From Dyadobacter fermentans (GTDB taxonomy: Bacteria > Bacteroidota > Bacteroidia > Cytophagales > Spirosomataceae): 64,000 nt of DNA. Of the stretch, positions 59,765 to 64,000 are shown one piece after another. How positions within the stretch are numbered: the first letter of the stretch is position 1; the number at the start of each line of letters is the position of its first letter. Both the position numbers and the translations under genes were made by a program. The stretch is from the NCBI RefSeq assembly GCF_019924045.1, contig NZ_JAHXBN010000010.1, positions 186,001 to 250,000 of the forward strand, written 5' to 3'. The notes under the pieces were generated by a model. The model was not told where the DNA came from and did no database searches. It saw only the letters and a list, made by a program, of their open reading frames with translations.

Positions 59765-62700
59765 ATGGCCTGCCGAATAGTTTTAAGCTGTCTGGTGGTG
59801 CTGGTTTCTTTTACGTCCTATGCACAAAAATCGGTATTGTCGGAAGGGCAGTGGTTCCGGCTGGCTGTGACGGAATCGGGCATTTACCGTGTGGATGGGG
59901 ATCTGCTCGCTAAAATGGGCGTCGATGTCGCTACCGTGCGGCCTGCCGGGATTCGTATTTACGGCAATGGCGGGGCCATGTTGCCGCAATCCAATAAATC
60001 GGGCTATGTGAATGCATTGACGGAGAATGCGATCTGGGTCAGCGGTGAGGAGGATGGAAAGTTTGATAAGGGCGACGCTGTTTATTTCTACGCGGAAGGC
60101 CCGCATGTCGTTCAATACGATGCCGCAAAGGCGGAGCTACGGCATCAGCTCAATTACTACTCCGATTCGAGTTTCTATTTTATCACATTCTCTGAAAACA
60201 ATGGGCTGAGGGTAAAACCGGCTGTCGGCCTCACCGTTGCGACTTCCAAAACTGTCAGCGAGTTTGATGATTACTGGTACCACGAAACGGAATCGTCCAA
60301 TACGCTTAAATCGGGCCGGGAATGGTGGGGTGAATACTTGGGAAGCACGTCAGGTTTCAGTATCAACGTGGCCATGCCGGGCGTGATACCTTCGTCGGAT
60401 TTTAAAATCAGGACCTCGGCGATCGGTGCCGCGCAGGTGCCTACCCGCTTCATCTGGCAGGTGAATGGCGGAGAGGTAGGGCAGGAGGGAATCGGGACGG
60501 TCAGCCCCGGCACTTACGATGTGAAAGCGCTGCAAACCGGGAATACGTATATTGTCAAGAATGCACCGGCCTCGGGCAACTTTACCATTGGCGTAACCTA
60601 TAATAAGAACGGTCAAAGCTCGGCGGAGGCTTATCTCGATTACATCGGCTTGCAGGTGAAGCGGGAACTGAGGAATTACGACGGCCAGCAGGTCTATCAT
60701 TTCCTGCCGCAGGCGACGGATACCGTTACCTACCAGTTTGCCGGTTCTTCCGACGGTTTCAGCGTTTGGAATATTACAAACCCGCTTACACCGCTTACCA
60801 TATTGCAGAAAGATGCCGCGGGGGCCTTCCGATGGACCGCTGCAGGGGCTAAAACACTTCAAAAGTACATTGGTTTCGAACCAGGGGCAGCATTTCAGCC
60901 GGTAAGCTGGCAACGTGTCGCCAATCAGAACATCGCCGCGTCGCTGGCGCCGGATATGCTCATTGTTACGCCCGCGGCGTGGGCGACGGAGGCCAATCGC
61001 CTTGCCGGGTTCAGAAACACCCGCGACGGCCTGGATGTACTCGTTGTTACCACTGAACAGATTTACAATGAATATGCTTCGGGGCGCCCGGACATCAGCG
61101 CAATCCGTGATTTTGCGAGGCAACTTTATCAGAAGGCTCCGGGCAAGCTAAAATATCTTTTGTTGTTCGGCGATGCAACGTACGACTATCGAAATCTCGT
61201 CCATAATCAATCGCAGGCGCAACGCGCGGCTTGGGTGCCCGTGTACGAGAGCAGGGAGTCGCTGAACCCGGTCTATACCTACTCTTCCGACGATTATTTT
61301 GGTTTTATGGATGCTAATGAAGGCGATTGGAACGAGACTACGGCCGGCGACCATACGGTGGACATCGGCATTGGCAGGTTACCTGTGAAATCGCTGGCAG
61401 AGGCAAAAATTGTTGTTGACAAGCTGATGCGCTATGAATCGTCATTCGGGATATGGAAGAATAGCGTGCGGTTTGTAGCCGACGACGGGGATGGGAATAT
61501 CCATCAGCGCCATGCCGATCAGCTCGCGAATCTTATCCAAGGCAGGTTGTTTTCGACCAGATCGTTCCTCGACGAGGTGCCGCAAACGACCACCGACGCC
61601 GGGCAAAAGGCACCAGCCATTAATCGGGCCATCCGCAATGCAATCGACAGCGGCACGCTGATATTGAATTATACCGGGCACGGCGGCACGAGTGGCTGGG
61701 CAGAGGAGCAGGTATTGACATTGGCTGATATGCTTTCGAGCCGCGGAATGGACAATCTGCCATTGCTGATCACTGCTACCTGTGATTTTGGCCGTTACGA
61801 CGATCCGGGTGTCGTATCCGGCGCAGAGCTGATGGTTTTGAGTCCGAAAGGAGCGGCGGTAGGGGCGATCAGCACCACGCGGCCGGTTTACTCCAGTACC
61901 AATTTCGCCCTGAACAAAGCATTTTACGAGGCATTACTGAATGCGAAACCGGACCAACGGCTTGGAGATTTTTTCAAATACACCAAAAACAATGCGCTGG
62001 CCGGCAGCCTGAACAGGAATTTTACGTTACTGGCTGATCCGTCGATGATATTGTCGCCCGGAAGAAAGGGAGTCCGGTGGAGTTCGCCGCCCGACACGCT
62101 GCGTGCCTTGCAGAAAGTAACGCTGAATGCCGAAGTTTTTGATCCGGGAACAGGGAAAGTCGATGTGGATTTTAACGGGACGGCGAGACTGGTGATTTAC
62201 GACAAGCCGATCGAGTTTCGCACGCTGGGAAATGAGGGTAGCGCTGAAACCTATACCGAGTTCCGCAGCAAGCTATTCGATGGAAAAGTGACGGTGAAAA
62301 GCGGCCGTTTGCAATGCAACCTGCAAATACCGAAGGACATCGATTACCGGATCGGTATTGGGCGTGCGAATGTGTATGTCATAGACAGCGACAGTACAAA
62401 GGATGCCTCGGCACAGCTGGCGTTGGTGGTCGGCGGAAGTGCGGTACAGCAGAAGGATAGTATTCCGCCGAAGTTGGCGGGCTACCTCAATACCCCTGCT
62501 TTCCGGGATGGCGATACCGTGGAGCCGTCATCGGTACTGGTGCTGCAAATGAGCGATGCGAGCGGGATCAGCATTTCTCGTGCTGGTATCGGACATGATA
62601 TTAAGATGACTTTGAATGATACACTGACCGTCGTTTTGAATGATTATTATGTATCGGATTTAGATAATTATCAATCGGGTAGTATCAATTATCCGTTGAA

Positions 62701-63112
62701 TAATCTGCCGGCCGGAAAATATATTGTCCGCGTAAAAGTGTGGGACACGTATACTAACTTTTCTGAAATAGCGTTCGGGTTTCTAGTAGGTCCCGCCAAG
62801 GGAATAGCGCTCAACACCTTTAATATTTATCCTAACCCATTTCAGAAAGACCTTGTATTCGAACTCGGGCACAACCGGGTAAATGAGGACGTAGAATTAA
62901 TTTTTAATATATTGCTTGTTAATGGGCAACGTTTGGGCACTTATAAAAAGCTTTACTATAACAGCGAACCGGTTATCAGGGAAATGCTGGACGTGACGCA
63001 GTGGCTGGGGACGGTACCGGTTGATCAATCCCTGGTTTATTATTTAGTCGTCAGATCGTTAAAAGACAATTCTACCGATCTGAAAGCCGGTAAGTTAATC
63101 AGGTCTCCTTAA
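59765..63112 (+). CDS. porU: Type IX secretion system sortase PorU
   Basis: 1115 residues from ATG 59765, which gives a signal peptide (MACRIVLSCLVVLVSFTSYA); longer starts upstream overlap the SprT gene. N-terminal beta domains (to about 400), then a gingipain-like C25 peptidase with catalytic H639 (YTGHGGTSGW) and C673 (LITATCDFGRYD), and a C-terminal sorting-type domain (FNIYPNPFQKDLVFELG). PorU cleaves T9SS signals from cargo at the cell surface and attaches them to A-LPS or other anchors. It is followed by porV after 103 bases. Confidence 0.95.
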   Translation: MACRIVLSCLVVLVSFTSYAQKSVLSEGQWFRLAVTESGIYRVDGDLLAKMGVDVATVRPAGIRIYGNGGAMLPQSNKSGYVNALTENAIWVSGEEDGKFDKGDAVYFYAEGPHVVQYDAAKAELRHQLNYYSDSSFYFITFSENNGLRVKPAVGLTVATSKTVSEFDDYWYHETESSNTLKSGREWWGEYLGSTSGFSINVAMPGVIPSSDFKIRTSAIGAAQVPTRFIWQVNGGEVGQEGIGTVSPGTYDVKALQTGNTYIVKNAPASGNFTIGVTYNKNGQSSAEAYLDYIGLQVKRELRNYDGQQVYHFLPQATDTVTYQFAGSSDGFSVWNITNPLTPLTILQKDAAGAFRWTAAGAKTLQKYIGFEPGAAFQPVSWQRVANQNIAASLAPDMLIVTPAAWATEANRLAGFRNTRDGLDVLVVTTEQIYNEYASGRPDISAIRDFARQLYQKAPGKLKYLLLFGDATYDYRNLVHNQSQAQRAAWVPVYESRESLNPVYTYSSDDYFGFMDANEGDWNETTAGDHTVDIGIGRLPVKSLAEAKIVVDKLMRYESSFGIWKNSVRFVADDGDGNIHQRHADQLANLIQGRLFSTRSFLDEVPQTTTDAGQKAPAINRAIRNAIDSGTLILNYTGHGGTSGWAEEQVLTLADMLSSRGMDNLPLLITATCDFGRYDDPGVVSGAELMVLSPKGAAVGAISTTRPVYSSTNFALNKAFYEALLNAKPDQRLGDFFKYTKNNALAGSLNRNFTLLADPSMILSPGRKGVRWSSPPDTLRALQKVTLNAEVFDPGTGKVDVDFNGTARLVIYDKPIEFRTLGNEGSAETYTEFRSKLFDGKVTVKSGRLQCNLQIPKDIDYRIGIGRANVYVIDSDSTKDASAQLALVVGGSAVQQKDSIPPKLAGYLNTPAFRDGDTVEPSSVLVLQMSDASGISISRAGIGHDIKMTLNDTLTVVLNDYYVSDLDNYQSGSINYPLNNLPAGKYIVRVKVWDTYTNFSEIAFGFLVGPAKGIALNTFNIYPNPFQKDLVFELGHNRVNEDVELIFNILLVNGQRLGTYKKLYYNSEPVIREMLDVTQWLGTVPVDQSLVYYLVVRSLKDNSTDLKAGKLIRSP

Positions 63113-63157
63113 GATAATAAAACTTATCAAATTTTTAGTAATAACTATCTTTCATTG

Positions 63158-63165
63158 TATTTTTG
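63158..63165 (+). promoter_or_regulatory. Candidate -7 element for porV
   Basis: TATTTTTG matches TAnnTTTG and lies 51 bases before the porV ATG. A clear -33 element is not seen. Confidence 0.35.
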
Positions 63166-63215
63166 ACCCTTTAAAGAAGCTGACACAGGCACTTCCTATC
63201 GCAAATCCAATTTCT

Positions 63216-64000
63216 ATGAAACTTTTTTTTGTTACATTATCCTCACTATTCTTTTTAACAACAGGTACGCTTTTCGCTCAGGATTCTACAAGGAGAATAC
63301 CGGCATCACCACTTTCCTTTTTGACATTTGCCCCTGATGCTAGAAGTGCAGGAATGGGAGAGGCTGGTGTAGCACTCAGCCCGGACGCGAATTCAACCTA
63401 CTGGAATGCAGCGAAGCTTCCCTACAATACCAAGGATTTTGGCGTTTCCGCTTCCTACACACCATGGCTCCGTTACCTGGTTGACGATATGTGGCTGGGT
63501 TATCTCACTGCTTACAAGAAATTGGGCGATCGTCAGGCGGTAGCGTTTTCTGTGAACTACTTCAACAACGGCGAGCTGGATTTGCGTGATGCGGTAGGTA
63601 ACAATATCGGTTATTTCAACTCCCGGGAAGTGGCCATCAATGGAACTTACTCGCGCCAGCTGAGCAGAAACTTCTCGATGGGTTTGACCTTGAAATATAT
63701 CTCTTCCAACCTCGCAGGAAGTGCGGTAATCAACAACGTTTCACTGAGCCCTGCACGTGTAGCGGCGGGTGATATCAGCGCGTATTACAGAAAGGAATTC
63801 AAGAATGAAGATACCGGCAGCGAGCTCGTGTGGTCATTGGGTGGTGTGCTTTCCAACCTGGGTGGCAAGATCAACTACGGTTCCAGCACAGAAACAGAAA
63901 ATTTTATTCCTACCACGCTGAAAATCGGGACTGGTTTGTCATATACCGGCGATGGAAGAAACCGTTTCAATTTCATCATCGATTTCAGCAAGCTGATGGT
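63216..64000 (+). CDS. porV: Type IX secretion system outer-membrane protein PorV (N-terminal part)
   Basis: The frame runs off the right edge, so only about 261 residues are seen. Signal peptide MKLFFVTLSSLFFLTTGTLF, then SPLSFLTFAPDARSAGMGEA with GVALSPDANSTYWNAAK, the start typical of PorV (LptO-like, FadL-related barrel). PorV shuttles cargo from the translocon to PorU. The order porU-porV is the standard one in Bacteroidota. Confidence 0.93.
   Translation, partial: MKLFFVTLSSLFFLTTGTLFAQDSTRRIPASPLSFLTFAPDARSAGMGEAGVALSPDANSTYWNAAKLPYNTKDFGVSASYTPWLRYLVDDMWLGYLTAYKKLGDRQAVAFSVNYFNNGELDLRDAVGNNIGYFNSREVAINGTYSRQLSRNFSMGLTLKYISSNLAGSAVINNVSLSPARVAAGDISAYYRKEFKNEDTGSELVWSLGGVLSNLGGKINYGSSTETENFIPTTLKIGTGLSYTGDGRNRFNFIIDFSKLM

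Overview
The window is bacterial chromosome from a Bacteroidota, most likely a member of the Cytophagales (Spirosomaceae; Dyadobacter-like, an inference from gene content). Supporting evidence is seen in the sequence: type IX secretion genes (porU complete, porV running off the right edge), several exported proteins with a T9SS C-terminal sorting domain, a GldA-type ABC ATPase, a bacterial geranylgeranylglyceryl phosphate synthase, a 7TMR-DISM histidine kinase, and TAnnTTTG-type -7 promoter elements in front of several genes. No rRNA, CRISPR array, transposase or integrase was seen.

Layout. 1-5.9 kb: the end of a TetX-like FAD monooxygenase, a DISM histidine kinase/LuxR-type response regulator pair, an MGT/UGT-like glycosyltransferase, a methyltransferase and an ABM-domain membrane protein. 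5.9-17.5 kb: a one-strand type I restriction-modification island with gene order (in transcription direction) half-length hsdS, hsdM, rhuM, hsdS, DUF3010-like protein, Ser/Thr kinase, hsdR, YgjP-like metallopeptidase, MBL-fold hydrolase. It is bordered by palindrome-rich AT DNA, a small orphan gene and tRNA-His. 18-38.8 kb: housekeeping and surface genes (Mn-type SOD, TadA, a 10-repeat T9SS adhesin-like protein, a GH3/beta-lactamase fusion, GldA, DUF5009-type acyltransferase, Spy-like repeat protein, NuoM/NuoL, serine hydrolase, AsnRS, PAP2-like protein, enoyl-CoA hydratase). 38.8-42.4 kb: tRNA-Arg plus a decayed tRNA-like element, two exported proteins (one T9SS cargo, one S74 self-cleaving chaperone protein) and a LysR regulator. 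42.5-53.6 kb: an EthD/gluconate-dehydrogenase-3/GMC oxidoreductase cluster, a GT39-like membrane protein, a 2-hydroxyacid dehydrogenase, an M1 peptidase, a HupE-like protein and an M14 carboxypeptidase.

53.6-58.7 kb: the second half of histidine biosynthesis (hisH-hisA-hisF-hisIE). It is preceded by what looks like a complete transcription attenuator: a 20-codon leader peptide with three His codons, then a strong intrinsic terminator just before hisH. Two holin-like membrane proteins, a small membrane protein and GGGP synthase follow on the same strand. 58.8-64 kb: a small lipoprotein, a SprT-like protein, PorU and PorV.

The two observations most worth following are (i) the kinase plus DUF3010-like pair inserted between hsdS and hsdR with overlapping or near-overlapping reading frames, together with RhuM, a half-HsdS and an MBL hydrolase in the same operon, and (ii) the histidine leader/attenuator. 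Also notable are a 30-bp perfect palindrome between rhuM and hsdS, two large inverted repeats at the restriction-modification promoter, a 10-bp tandem-repeat family at 27.4 and 29.5 kb, and two terminators that share an identical 12-nt loop with different stems.
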